Positions 19,046 to 28,753 of a stretch of 64,000 nt of DNA are shown here, piece by piece. The notes under the pieces were generated by a model. That model ran no database searches and was not told the origin of the DNA. It saw nothing but the letters and a program-made list of their open reading frames with translations. The stretch is taken from the NCBI GenBank assembly GCA_021108415.1, contig JAIOQX010000002.1, positions 597,519-661,518 of the forward strand, read 5' to 3'. Within the stretch, counting starts at the first letter, position 1. Each line of letters begins with the position of its first letter. The stretch is from Acholeplasmataceae bacterium. GTDB lineage: Bacteria; Bacillota_I; Bacilli_A; Acholeplasmatales; Acholeplasmataceae. The translations under genes were made by a program, and so were the position numbers.

Positions 19046-20374
19046 CTATGAATTTCTATTTGATCTTTTCTCAATTACAAATGTATAAAAAACAAATGCT
19101 AAACCAAGAACACCTAATCCAATCAAAGACGGTATAAAATCTTCAATGATTGTTGCAACAAACAATCCAATCATCCCAACAATCGCAAGGATTGGTACAT
19201 ATGGATATCCCCAAGTTTTATAAGGTCTATTTAAATCAGGCTCTTTTTTTCTAAATATAAAGACAGAGATAAAAATCAATGTATTAAAAATCAATCCAGT
19301 TAAGACAACAAATGTTAAGAGTTGCTCAACATTAAATAACAATAGAATTAAAGACATTACCATTGATCCAAATATAGCGACACTTGGTGTTTGTCTTTTT
19401 TTATCAATTGTTTTAAACGATTTAAAAAATGTTTGATCTAGAGCCATCGCATAATAAACTCTTGGAAAAACCATAATACTTCCATTTAATGCTCCAAACA
19501 CAGATACCATGACTGCAATAAATACTAAAGTCATTCCAGTATTTCCAAATATGCTCATCATCGCAGGTATTGGAAGGACTGCACCATCTTGTGATAGATT
19601 AATTAAATCATTTAATGGAATCAATCTATAGATTGCAAATGTAAACAAGACATAAATAATAGTCACACCAGTAATTGCAAAAATGATTGCTTTAGGTAAA
19701 TCTTTTTTAACATTTTTCATCTCACCAGAGATACTATTAAGGTTTGTCCATCCTTCATATGCCCATAGTGTTCCAACAATACCAAACCCAATGGTTGTAA
19801 ATATTTTAATCCCTGACAATCCAGATTGCGGTATGAAGTTTAGCGTAACCGTTTCAGTCCCTAAAAATAATCCAATAAAAATAATAGAGATTAAAGGAAT
19901 AAGTTTTGCAATTAGAAATATCTTTTGGACTAAAGATCCAAATTTAACACCTAAATAATTAATACCCGATAAAATAATAATTAATCCAGCAGCAATCCAT
20001 TTAACATAAGCTGATATAGGTAATACATAAGATAGAATATCACTAAAAACAAGCGCTAATAAAGCAATGGATCCGCTACTAGCAAGCACAAAATTCATTG
20101 TACCACTTAAAAATGCAGTCTTTTTGCCATAAGCTTTTCTTAAATAAACATAATATCCACCAGTTTCTGGAAACATGGTCCCTAATTCTGCATATGTTAA
20201 TCCAGAAAACAATGTAATCAACCCACCCACTAGCCATACGACTAATGATAAACCAAGTGCAAATCCAACTCTAGTTAAAATTAATGATCCAAATACAAAG
20301 ATACCTGAGCCGATCATGATCCCTGCAATGACGGCGATACCTCCGAATAGCCCTATTTCTTTTTTTAATTGCAT
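19046..20374 (-). CDS. APC-family amino acid permease (LAT/SteT-like)
   Basis: GGIAVIAGIMIGSGIFVF; TMFPETGGYYVYLRKAYG; LWAYEGWTNLNSISGEMKN. Confidence 0.87.
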   Translation of the reverse strand: MQLKKEIGLFGGIAVIAGIMIGSGIFVFGSLILTRVGFALGLSLVVWLVGGLITLFSGLTYAELGTMFPETGGYYVYLRKAYGKKTAFLSGTMNFVLASSGSIALLALVFSDILSYVLPISAYVKWIAAGLIIILSGINYLGVKFGSLVQKIFLIAKLIPLISIIFIGLFLGTETVTLNFIPQSGLSGIKIFTTIGFGIVGTLWAYEGWTNLNSISGEMKNVKKDLPKAIIFAITGVTIIYVLFTFAIYRLIPLNDLINLSQDGAVLPIPAMMSIFGNTGMTLVFIAVMVSVFGALNGSIMVFPRVYYAMALDQTFFKSFKTIDKKRQTPSVAIFGSMVMSLILLLFNVEQLLTFVVLTGLIFNTLIFISVFIFRKKEPDLNRPYKTWGYPYVPILAIVGMIGLFVATIIEDFIPSLIGLGVLGLAFVFYTFVIEKRSNRNS

Positions 20375-20511
20375 AAATATATTCTCCTTATGAAATGTAT
20401 AAGCATAATAAACATAACATAGTTATGGATTGAACTTCAAACAATATGCAAAAAAAAGGAGCTTAGCTAAAAACTAAACTCCTAAACATTTATAAAAACT
20501 AATTTTAATGC

Positions 20512-21897
20512 TTATGCAACATATGTAATCACAAAATATATAACAAATAAAATAGCTAATGCATACATCACAGGATTAACTTCTTTTGCTTTCTTTTGAG
20601 ATATCATAATAATTGGATAGAATATAAATCCTACTGCAATACCATTTGCAATTGAATATGAAAGAATCATCATAATTACAGTGAAAAATCCAGTAATCAC
20701 AATTGCTTTGTCATCCCAATCAATGTCTTTTAATTGTGCAAACATTAATGTACCTACCATAATTAACGCCATTGCAGTAACCGGACTATACACAATAGCG
20801 TCACCTAAGGCATTCGTATCTACTACAACACCATTAAAGATTGATAAAACAGGATACAAGAATATAGATAATAAGAACAATACAGCTACAGTAACGCTTG
20901 TTAATCCAGTACGTCCACCTTGTTCAATACCAGTTGATGATTCAATATAACTAGTTACGTTAGATGTACCTAACATTGCGCCAGCAATTGTACCAATTGA
21001 ATCAGCGATTAATGCATTATCTCCACCTTCAATAACGCCTTCATCATTGATTAGACCTGCTTGATTACCAACAGCCATTAAAGTACCTGCAGTATCAAAG
21101 AAATCAACAAACAATAAAGAAAATATAACAACAACTGCATTCCAACTAGAAAATAACTCAGAAAAACCTCCAAATGCAGCTCCGACTGTATCTCTTGTAC
21201 CACTCCATACACCAGACATGCCAGCTGAATCGTATACAGGCATCATATCAACGCCAAGCGTGTTTAAAATCAATCCGACAACTGCAGTTCCAACTATTGC
21301 TGTAATAAGCGCAAACTTGAATTTTAAGGCATATAAAACAACAACTAAGATTAATCCAAATAAAGCTAGTAAAACAGTTGGATGTGCAAGATTGCCTAAT
21401 TTAACAAATGTTGCAGCATCTCCTACGATAATACCCGCATTTTTAAATCCGATGAATGCAATAAAAAACCCAATCCCTGCACCTACTGCAAGTTTTAACC
21501 CTTTAGGAATCGCATTAATTACAACTTTTCTTAATCCTGTTAAAGAAATGATTAAGAATAAAACTCCAGATACCAATACAGCAGCTAATGCAGCTTCAGG
21601 GCTATATCCTAGTCCAAAATTAACAAGTGTATAGGTAAAAAATGCATTTAATCCCATACCAGGTGCTAATGCAACAGGCAGATTTGCAAGTAGACCCATA
21701 ATCAGTGTAGCAATTGCCGCTGATACAGCAGTTGCAAAGAAAACTCCACCTACAGGTAGTCCAGTTGCAGCAAGCATGAAACTATTAACAGGTAAGATAT
21801 AAGCCATTGCTAGAAAAATTGTTACCCCTGCTAATACTTCTTTTAAAACAGATGATCCGCGTTCTTCAATTTTGAAGAACTTTTTTACTTTTTCCAT
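20512..21897 (-). CDS. NCS2 guanine/hypoxanthine permease (PbuG/AzgA-like)
   Basis: EVLAGVTIFLAMAYILPVNSFML, GMGLNAFFTYTLV, DFFDTAGTLMAVGNQAG, GTSNVTSYIESSTGIEQGGRTGLTSV. Confidence 0.93.
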   Translation of the reverse strand: MEKVKKFFKIEERGSSVLKEVLAGVTIFLAMAYILPVNSFMLAATGLPVGGVFFATAVSAAIATLIMGLLANLPVALAPGMGLNAFFTYTLVNFGLGYSPEAALAAVLVSGVLFLIISLTGLRKVVINAIPKGLKLAVGAGIGFFIAFIGFKNAGIIVGDAATFVKLGNLAHPTVLLALFGLILVVVLYALKFKFALITAIVGTAVVGLILNTLGVDMMPVYDSAGMSGVWSGTRDTVGAAFGGFSELFSSWNAVVVIFSLLFVDFFDTAGTLMAVGNQAGLINDEGVIEGGDNALIADSIGTIAGAMLGTSNVTSYIESSTGIEQGGRTGLTSVTVAVLFLLSIFLYPVLSIFNGVVVDTNALGDAIVYSPVTAMALIMVGTLMFAQLKDIDWDDKAIVITGFFTVIMMILSYSIANGIAVGFIFYPIIMISQKKAKEVNPVMYALAILFVIYFVITYVA

Positions 21898-21941
21898 TCT
21901 CTTTCTCCTTTTTTTATTTTATATTCAATATGCATTTTTCA

Positions 21942-21972
21942 AACAAAAAAACCACAAAAATGTGGTTTCTAC
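21942..21972 (-). terminator. expression-platform terminator of guanine riboswitch
   Basis: minus strand AAACCACA-TTTT-TGTGGTTT followed by TTTTG. Confidence 0.8.
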
Positions 21973-22001
21973 ATATGAAAACAATAAAAAAAGATGTTTT
22001 C

Positions 22002-22072
22002 ATATCGTAGTCGTGAATTTTACGGCTTCACGGTAGAAACTTGACCACCACATTTGGTCGATTATACGATAT
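22002..22072 (-). ncRNA. purine (guanine-class) riboswitch aptamer
   Basis: minus strand ATATCGTATAATCGACCAAATGTGGTGGTCAAGTTTCTACCGTGAAGCCGTAAAATTCACGACTACGATAT; P1 8 bp, J2/3 GTTTCTACC, L3 CCGTAAA, specificity C in GACTACG. Confidence 0.93.
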
Positions 22073-22149
22073 ATTGAATACTTTTTTAGTATAACAAAGA
22101 TTTATTTATATGTAAAGATGAGAATGAAAGAAAATGAAAGAAATTACAT

Positions 22150-23124
22150 TCATGCTGTTTTTTTAGGTAGCAATATTCCTAAAACAAATCCATAAATCAG
22201 TGTGACTCCTAATAAGATAAAAATGAACATAAATGAATTTTTTATAAAGAACACTGAAAGTATACCACCATGTGCCACTAACGAAGTAACCTCATAATGA
22301 ACTGAAAGCATGCCCGCAGTCATACTTGCTAATATTAAAACATATTTAATTTTTTTATCTTTATGCACAAATGAAAGTGCACCCTCAGTAATAAAAGATA
22401 ATCCAAACAGCCAATTCTTTTTAGCCAGGCTATACTCATCAGAGTTATATTTATGTTTAAAGAGTAATGCTGAACTGGCTATAACTAATGGTGGTATCAT
22501 TCCAGCGATCATTACTGCTGGCATGATATAAGAATCATTTCCACCCAAAATAGTTAATATCCCAATAATATATGCGCACTTGTTAATGGGACCACCTAGA
22601 TCATAAGCCATCATATAACTTAATAGTCCTACAATGATGATCATATATATTTTATCAATATTTTGATATGAACTTGCGACCCACAATTCAGTAGGAAAAA
22701 TAACAATTTCTAATCCTTGTATAACAAAGAACATAAGGATTGCACCTAAAACAGGATAAATAAAAACTGGATTTAAACCTTTAATTCCGTAAGGTAGTTT
22801 ATTGAATATATACTTAAATCCCACCACAATATAACCCGATATAAACCCTGCTAATGAAGCACTTAAAAATCCACCACCCATAAATGCAATCATACCACCT
22901 GATATTAAACCAAGCATTAAGCCCGGTCTATCAGAGATTGCAAATGCAATGAAACCCGCTAAAATCGGATAGATTAAAAAGATTGCGGTGGTTCCAAAAT
23001 TAAACAAAAGAGTGTTATCAAATTGTTGACTTAAAGTTAAAAACACTCCACCAACTACTGCTAGTGGAATGATGTAAGTAAAACCATTCATAAATGTTTT
23101 ATAAACTTTTTTTAATATCTTCAC
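22150..23124 (-). CDS. PTS fructose-type EIIC
   Basis: FAISDRPGLMLGLISGG, MAYDLGGPINKCAYIIG, FGLSFITEGALSF. Confidence 0.87.
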   Translation of the reverse strand: MKILKKVYKTFMNGFTYIIPLAVVGGVFLTLSQQFDNTLLFNFGTTAIFLIYPILAGFIAFAISDRPGLMLGLISGGMIAFMGGGFLSASLAGFISGYIVVGFKYIFNKLPYGIKGLNPVFIYPVLGAILMFFVIQGLEIVIFPTELWVASSYQNIDKIYMIIIVGLLSYMMAYDLGGPINKCAYIIGILTILGGNDSYIMPAVMIAGMIPPLVIASSALLFKHKYNSDEYSLAKKNWLFGLSFITEGALSFVHKDKKIKYVLILASMTAGMLSVHYEVTSLVAHGGILSVFFIKNSFMFIFILLGVTLIYGFVLGILLPKKTA

Positions 23125-23134
23125 TTTTCTTCCC

Positions 23135-23440
23135 TTATGTTAAATTTATCAAATGGTTGATCCATTGCATAGCTTGACCAATTGCTTGGCTAGTTGATAT
23201 TTCAACTATCTTTTTATCTTTAAATCTATCTAAATCTAAAAGAAGATCTGATGCGATGATAACTCCAATTGATTCTTTGATATCTTCACTTTTAAGCTTA
23301 TTTTCTACACCAATTGCTCCATGTGTTTCAATAAGCATTTCGTAACCTAAAGATTTACCTGCTACTTTTAGCATTTCAGCTGCAATATAGGTGTGCGCAA
23401 TACCTGTAGGACAGGCAGTTACACAAACAATTTTAGGCAT
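23135..23440 (-). CDS. PTS fructose-type EIIB
   Basis: MPKIVCVTACPTGIAHTYIAAEML with catalytic Cys. Confidence 0.92.
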   Translation of the reverse strand: MPKIVCVTACPTGIAHTYIAAEMLKVAGKSLGYEMLIETHGAIGVENKLKSEDIKESIGVIIASDLLLDLDRFKDKKIVEISTSQAIGQAMQWINHLINLT

Positions 23441-23903
23441 ATTGGTCTTCTTTATCGATATCTTTTAAAACTTCTAAAACTTCTTTTTCTGTTTTCGCTT
23501 CTTCTAATGCAATTCTAAAACTTTCATGAATTAGATTTCTTGATAGTTTTGCTAACGCTTTTAAATGAAGATTGCCACCAGTTTCAGGCATACAAATCAA
23601 AAAGAATAAATGAGCATTATCTCCATCCATAGAATCATATTCTATTCCTGCTTTTGATTTCCCAAACGCAATTGCAGGTTCACTTATAAATTTACTCTTT
23701 GCATGCGGAATCGCAATTTTAAATCCAATACCAGTAGATGATAAAGACTCTCTTATTTTAATATCGCTAATGAGTAAATCTAGATCTGATACAATACCTG
23801 CATCATCTAATTTTTTAGCCAATTCTTCAATAACTTGAGATTTAGATTTCGCTTTTAAATCAAGATTCATGTATGATGCTTTAATCATATTTAATATATC
23901 CAT
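23433..23903 (-). CDS. PTS fructose/mannitol-type EIIA
   Basis: ESLSSTGIGFKIAIPHAKS with catalytic His. Confidence 0.9.
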   Translation of the reverse strand: MDILNMIKASYMNLDLKAKSKSQVIEELAKKLDDAGIVSDLDLLISDIKIRESLSSTGIGFKIAIPHAKSKFISEPAIAFGKSKAGIEYDSMDGDNAHLFFLICMPETGGNLHLKALAKLSRNLIHESFRIALEEAKTEKEVLEVLKDIDKEDQYA

Positions 23904-24003
23904 TTTTAATGTGTCCTTTCGTAGGTAACTTCCTATTTTTCATTATACCAACTAAATTCAATTTTGTTAAATATTTCATAAAAAAGACCTCAAAAAGGTC
24001 TTT

Positions 24004-24963
24004 TTATGCTATTGTTTTTCTTGCAAAATTACCAAACACATGTTTTGTAGGTCTTGTAACCATAAATGCATTTGGATCTATCTTTTTAACCAATGATGTT
24101 AATGCATGAAGTTCATAAGAAGAAATAACAACGTAAATTAATGTTTTTTCATGATGCGAATAAGCTCCTTCAACCTTCATTAATGTAACTCCACGATATA
24201 CTTTATGAAGTATTTCATCAACTAATGCCTGTGGATTTTGAGTAATAATATCAACTGATAAGAATTGATATGCTGTATGCATTCTATCAGTTAGAATTGT
24301 TGATACAATCACACGAATGACTGTATATGAAATTATAACGCCACCCATGACAACTTCTCCACCAGGTCCGACATTACCACCAACAATTAATCCACCTAAG
24401 ATTGCGATGAATAAATTCATAGCCATAGATAACACACCAACAGATTGTCCTTTTTTAAACGAAAAATATTGTGCAATAATATCAAGTCCACCTGTAGAAG
24501 TTCCATATCTTAATGCACCACCAGCACCAATACCAATCAACAGACCACCAAGTACTGCAGAGGTAAATGCATGTTCAACTGAGCCTAGTCCCATATCAAT
24601 ATGAGGCATCCAACTTAGAATGAATGCTTGAATTAAAATAGAGATTAAGGAGTAGATCGTAAATCTGTGAGATACACCAAACCATCCTAGAATAAGGATT
24701 GGTATGTTTGCAATAATCACAAATAACCCAAGGAAATTCCCGCCGACATCAACATTAAAAATAACAAATAATATATCTCTTACAAGTTGTCCAATCCCAG
24801 GAATACCACCACTATATAATGGCACGACTGAAGCTTCTAAGAACCAAGCAACCCCAATACCATAAATGAATGTAAACAAAATAACTACACCCACTCTTTT
24901 GATTTCAGGATATACTTTATTGTTAAAAGATTCACTTTTTAAAAACGTTGTTAATTTATTCAT
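24004..24963 (-). CDS. YitT family membrane protein
   Basis: FLEASVVPLYSGGIPGIGQL, GALRYGTSTGGLDIIAQYFSFKKG. Confidence 0.87.
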   Translation of the reverse strand: MNKLTTFLKSESFNNKVYPEIKRVGVVILFTFIYGIGVAWFLEASVVPLYSGGIPGIGQLVRDILFVIFNVDVGGNFLGLFVIIANIPILILGWFGVSHRFTIYSLISILIQAFILSWMPHIDMGLGSVEHAFTSAVLGGLLIGIGAGGALRYGTSTGGLDIIAQYFSFKKGQSVGVLSMAMNLFIAILGGLIVGGNVGPGGEVVMGGVIISYTVIRVIVSTILTDRMHTAYQFLSVDIITQNPQALVDEILHKVYRGVTLMKVEGAYSHHEKTLIYVVISSYELHALTSLVKKIDPNAFMVTRPTKHVFGNFARKTIA

Positions 24964-26521
24964 TTTTATCCTTTAATATTTCTTCAATTTTTTTATCCAT
25001 ATCAAATCTTTCAAATAAAACATATGGTTTGTTTAAAGTTTGTGCTTCGTATTGTCCAAATGTTTCTAAAGATTCAAAGCTAGATTCTTTTACACCAATT
25101 TGTTCTAAAATCTTATCAGATGTATCTGGTAAAAATGGTTTTAACAGCACTCCAACAAAACGAATAGTTTCTAATAGGTGATACAACACATGAGACAATA
25201 CATCTTTTTGATTTTCATCTTTATTTAAAACCCATGGTTCAGAGACATCAATATATTTATTTGCGTAACGAGCAAGTTTAACAACTTCTTCTAATGCATC
25301 ACTTACTCTTAAATTATCCATATATTTTGTCATCTCTGGTAGAGTTTCTAAAGCTTTTTCTGCTAGACTTAACTCAAATGGTTCGTCTAATATTTTCTTT
25401 TCAACAACACCACCACGATATTTATGAACCATACCTATGGTTCTATTAACTAAATTGCCTATCGTGTTTGCTAGATCTGTATTGTTTCTTTCAATTAACA
25501 GTTCATATGTGATATTGCCATCTTGAGCATAAGGAATTTCATGTAAGACATAATATCTTAAAGTATCTACGCCAAAATATCTAACTAAGTCATCTGTATA
25601 CATCACATTTCCTGTTGACTTACTCATTTTATTTTTATTAAACAATACCCATGGGTGACCAAAGATTTGTTTAGGAAGTTCTACGCCTATAGCCATTAAG
25701 ATGATTGGCCAATAAATTGTATGAAATCTTAAGATATCTTTACCAATTAAATGAACATCAGCTGGCCAAAATTTTTTAAACGCTTCACTATTTTTATGAT
25801 TAGGATTGTAATCTAGCCCAGTAATATAATTTGATAATGCATCAATCCAAACATAAATCACATGTTCATCATCAAAATCAACTGGTATTCCCCATTTAAA
25901 AGAAGTTCTGGAAACTGATAAGTCTGGAAGTTCTTCTTTTAAAAAGTTTTGAATCATTTCATTTCTTCTAGATTCTGGTTCGATAAATTCTGGGTGTGCT
26001 TCAATATGTGCTAATAATCTATCTTGATATTTAGATAATTTTAAAAAGTACGCATCTTCGCTTGTCCAAACAGGAATATCACCACTTGGTGCTTTTCCAT
26101 CTACGATATCCTTTTCTAAAATAAATGATTCATCGCTGATAGAATACCATCCTTCGTATTTACCTAAATAGATATCGCCTTGGTCATATAGCTTTTTAAA
26201 AATAGCTTGAACAGCTTCTACATGTCTTTCATCAGTTGTGCGTACAAATTGGTCATAGCTAATATTCACTTTATCATATATTCTTTTAATCTCTGTTGAG
26301 ATAAAATCTACATATGCTTTTGGAGATAATTCATTATCTTGAGCTTTATTCTCTATTTTTTGTCCATGCTCATCTGTGCCAGTTTGAAAAAATACGTCAT
26401 ATCCTTTCAAACGTTTAAATCTTGCAATTGAATCGGCTAAAATAGCCTCATAAACATTTCCCACATGTGGAACTGCTGAACTGTATGCAATTGCTGTTGT
26501 AATATAGTATTTTTCTTTCAT
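24956..26521 (-). CDS. metG: methionyl-tRNA synthetase
   Basis: YYITTAIAYSSAVPHVGNVYEAILADSIARFKRL, KNKMSKSTGNVMY. Confidence 0.97.
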   Translation of the reverse strand: MKEKYYITTAIAYSSAVPHVGNVYEAILADSIARFKRLKGYDVFFQTGTDEHGQKIENKAQDNELSPKAYVDFISTEIKRIYDKVNISYDQFVRTTDERHVEAVQAIFKKLYDQGDIYLGKYEGWYSISDESFILEKDIVDGKAPSGDIPVWTSEDAYFLKLSKYQDRLLAHIEAHPEFIEPESRRNEMIQNFLKEELPDLSVSRTSFKWGIPVDFDDEHVIYVWIDALSNYITGLDYNPNHKNSEAFKKFWPADVHLIGKDILRFHTIYWPIILMAIGVELPKQIFGHPWVLFNKNKMSKSTGNVMYTDDLVRYFGVDTLRYYVLHEIPYAQDGNITYELLIERNNTDLANTIGNLVNRTIGMVHKYRGGVVEKKILDEPFELSLAEKALETLPEMTKYMDNLRVSDALEEVVKLARYANKYIDVSEPWVLNKDENQKDVLSHVLYHLLETIRFVGVLLKPFLPDTSDKILEQIGVKESSFESLETFGQYEAQTLNKPYVLFERFDMDKKIEEILKDKNE

Positions 26522-26540
26522 TTTATGTCCTCCTAAAAAT

Positions 26541-26765
26541 ATAAAAATCGTCCTTAAAAAAATCTCTAAGGACGAATCATCGCGGTACCACCTTAGTTCT
26601 AGGGATTCCTAGCACTTAAATCCTTTAACGCAGGACTACGTTTAATCTACTTATCGACTAAAAGACTCAAAAACCATTTTCATCACTTTGTTGGTTCGTT
26701 TGCACCACACACGAACTCTCTTTTTTCAACTTAAAGTGATTACTCTTTTTATCATTGTCTATTCT
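26541..26765 (-). promoter_or_regulatory. T-box leader of metG (Met AUG specifier), with terminator
   Basis: T-box TAAGGTGGTACCGCG at 26581-26595 (minus); terminator TCGTCCTTA...TAAGGACGATTTTT at 26548-26575; Stem I AGAGAGTTCGTGTGTGGTGC and AGTGATGAAA containing ATG. Confidence 0.9.
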
Positions 26766-26803
26766 CTATTATTATATTATAAAACTTTAAAAATGCAAGT
26801 GAA

Positions 26804-27643
26804 TTATTTGTTTATTTTGTATGCTTTATATACTTCACTTTTTGTAATCCCTCTAAGCTTAGCTACAGCCTTCATAGCTGCTTTTTCATCATGACCTTCA
26901 TCAATGAAATGTTTAACATGTTCAATGATTGTCATCGATAAATCAATAGGCTCATGACTACCTTCAACAATTAAGACATATTCACCTCTAGTGTCATGCT
27001 CAATTGCGATTGCTTGTTTAAGTGTAGTTCTTGTTATGGTTTCAAACATTTTTGTTAATTCTCTAGCTAAAGTAATCTTACGATCTCCAAAGCAATCATA
27101 TAAAGCTTCTACTGTTTTTTTTACTCTAAGTGGTGACTCATAAATCACTATCGTTTCTTTTCGATTTAAATAGGTTTCAAGTAAAGCTTTTTGATCTCCT
27201 TTTTTTCTCGGAAGAAATCCAATAAAAGTAAAGGGTTGTATCAAGAGTCCAGATGAGATAATTGCAGCAATTGCTGCACTTGCTCCTGGAATGGATACAA
27301 CAAAATAGTCGTTATCTATAACATCAAGGATAAGTTCATATCCAGGATCATTAATACCTGGAGTTCCTGCGTCACTGATTAGTGCAATATCTTTTCCACT
27401 TTTTAATATATCAATAGCGCTTTGCTGTTTTGCTTCTTTATTAAAATCATGAAAACTCATTAATGGTTTAGAAATGTCATAATAGTTTAACAATTTGGAA
27501 GACGTTCTTGTGTCTTCACATAAAATAACATCCACTTCATTTAAAACCTCTACTGCTCGATAACTCATATCTTTTAAGTTACCTATTGGGGTAGAGACGA
27601 CATAAAGTGTAGGTTTTTTATCTTTAAAACTCTTTTGAATCAA
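26804..27643 (-). CDS. rsmI: 16S rRNA (cytidine1402-2'-O)-methyltransferase
   Basis: LYVVSTPIGNLKDMSYRAVEVLNEVDVILCEDTRTSSKLL. Confidence 0.95.
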   Translation of the reverse strand: MIQKSFKDKKPTLYVVSTPIGNLKDMSYRAVEVLNEVDVILCEDTRTSSKLLNYYDISKPLMSFHDFNKEAKQQSAIDILKSGKDIALISDAGTPGINDPGYELILDVIDNDYFVVSIPGASAAIAAIISSGLLIQPFTFIGFLPRKKGDQKALLETYLNRKETIVIYESPLRVKKTVEALYDCFGDRKITLARELTKMFETITRTTLKQAIAIEHDTRGEYVLIVEGSHEPIDLSMTIIEHVKHFIDEGHDEKAAMKAVAKLRGITKSEVYKAYKINK

Positions 27644-28050
27644 TTTGAAACAACTCTTTTCGCACGTTCTCTCAAATCACGTTCATTATAGACTAGACGC
27701 ATTAATTGTTTTTTCTTTAAATCAGATATAGAAAATTCTATACGCATATCTTCTAAAAATATATGTTCTGTTGTATTATAAAAATCATCCATCATGGTAA
27801 CTTTTAATAAATTTAGATACACAATATTTTTAACTGATGGATTTGCTTGTTTAAAATAGTCAACAGTTTCCACTAGATCCTTACTTAACGTATAGGTATA
27901 TTCTTTGATGATGCCATCTCCTACTTCAGCTAACATGATATTTAATAATCGTTGCTCTATTTCTGTAGGCTCGCCATCAACAGCAACCATATGCATGACT
28001 AAATCTAAAAATTTGAGTTTTTCTTTCCTTGTTAACAAACTAAGTAACAT
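27640..28050 (-). CDS. hypothetical protein, possible TerB-like helical domain
   Basis: LDLVMHMVAVDGEPTEIEQRLLNIMLAEV; overlaps both neighbours in the rsmI operon. Confidence 0.5.
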   Translation of the reverse strand: MLLSLLTRKEKLKFLDLVMHMVAVDGEPTEIEQRLLNIMLAEVGDGIIKEYTYTLSKDLVETVDYFKQANPSVKNIVYLNLLKVTMMDDFYNTTEHIFLEDMRIEFSISDLKKKQLMRLVYNERDLRERAKRVVSN

Positions 28051-28753
28051 TTAAACTACCTCCCATAATATTTTTTGCTTGTTCTGTGAATTGATGTTTC
28101 TTTTCATATAAAATAAGTGCTGGTTCAATAATCATTTGATCTTTACCATATTTAGAACATTCTATTAAGACATGATTTGCTTGTTTATCTTGATATGGAT
28201 GAACTAGTTTTATCCGCTTAATAGTTAAATGATTTTGATCGCATAATCTAATGATTTCAGCTAGACGATCAGGTCTGTGAATCATAAAGAATTTGCCTTG
28301 ATACTTTAATTGTTCACTGACTTTATTTAATAAAGATTCAAGATTTAATGCAACTTCATGTCGTGCAATTGTAATGGAATCATCTTTGTTTAAATTAGAA
28401 GATTCATCAACTTTAAAAAAAGGTGGGTTACAAACAATAACATCTATATCTTTATATTGAGTGTTTAGATAATCCTCATTAATGATATCAATTTGTGATT
28501 TTAACTCATTTAATTCTACATTTTCTAAAGCTTGAAGATATCTAGATTCTTGTATTTCAATACCTATAATCTTTGCATTTGTTTTTTCACTTAAATAAAG
28601 GGCAAGACCACCATTGCCTGTACCTACATCTAAGACAGTTTTTATTTTATAATTAAGTTTTATAAAATGTGCTAAAAGTACAGTATCTAAATTAAAGGCG
28701 TGTCCTCTTGTTTGTTTAATCCACAAGTTAGAATTTATAAGTTGTCGTTTCAA
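28040..28753 (-). CDS. tRNA1(Val) adenine N6-methyltransferase family (TrmN6/YabB-like)
   Basis: VLDVGTGNGGLALYLSEK SAM motif, VIVCNPPFFK motif. Confidence 0.85.
   Translation of the reverse strand: MKRQLINSNLWIKQTRGHAFNLDTVLLAHFIKLNYKIKTVLDVGTGNGGLALYLSEKTNAKIIGIEIQESRYLQALENVELNELKSQIDIINEDYLNTQYKDIDVIVCNPPFFKVDESSNLNKDDSITIARHEVALNLESLLNKVSEQLKYQGKFFMIHRPDRLAEIIRLCDQNHLTIKRIKLVHPYQDKQANHVLIECSKYGKDQMIIEPALILYEKKHQFTEQAKNIMGGSLNVT

Noticed and set aside
21218-21634. 138-aa plus-strand ORF
   Set aside because: Antisense to the NCS2 permease; Thr/Pro/Asn-rich shadow translation.
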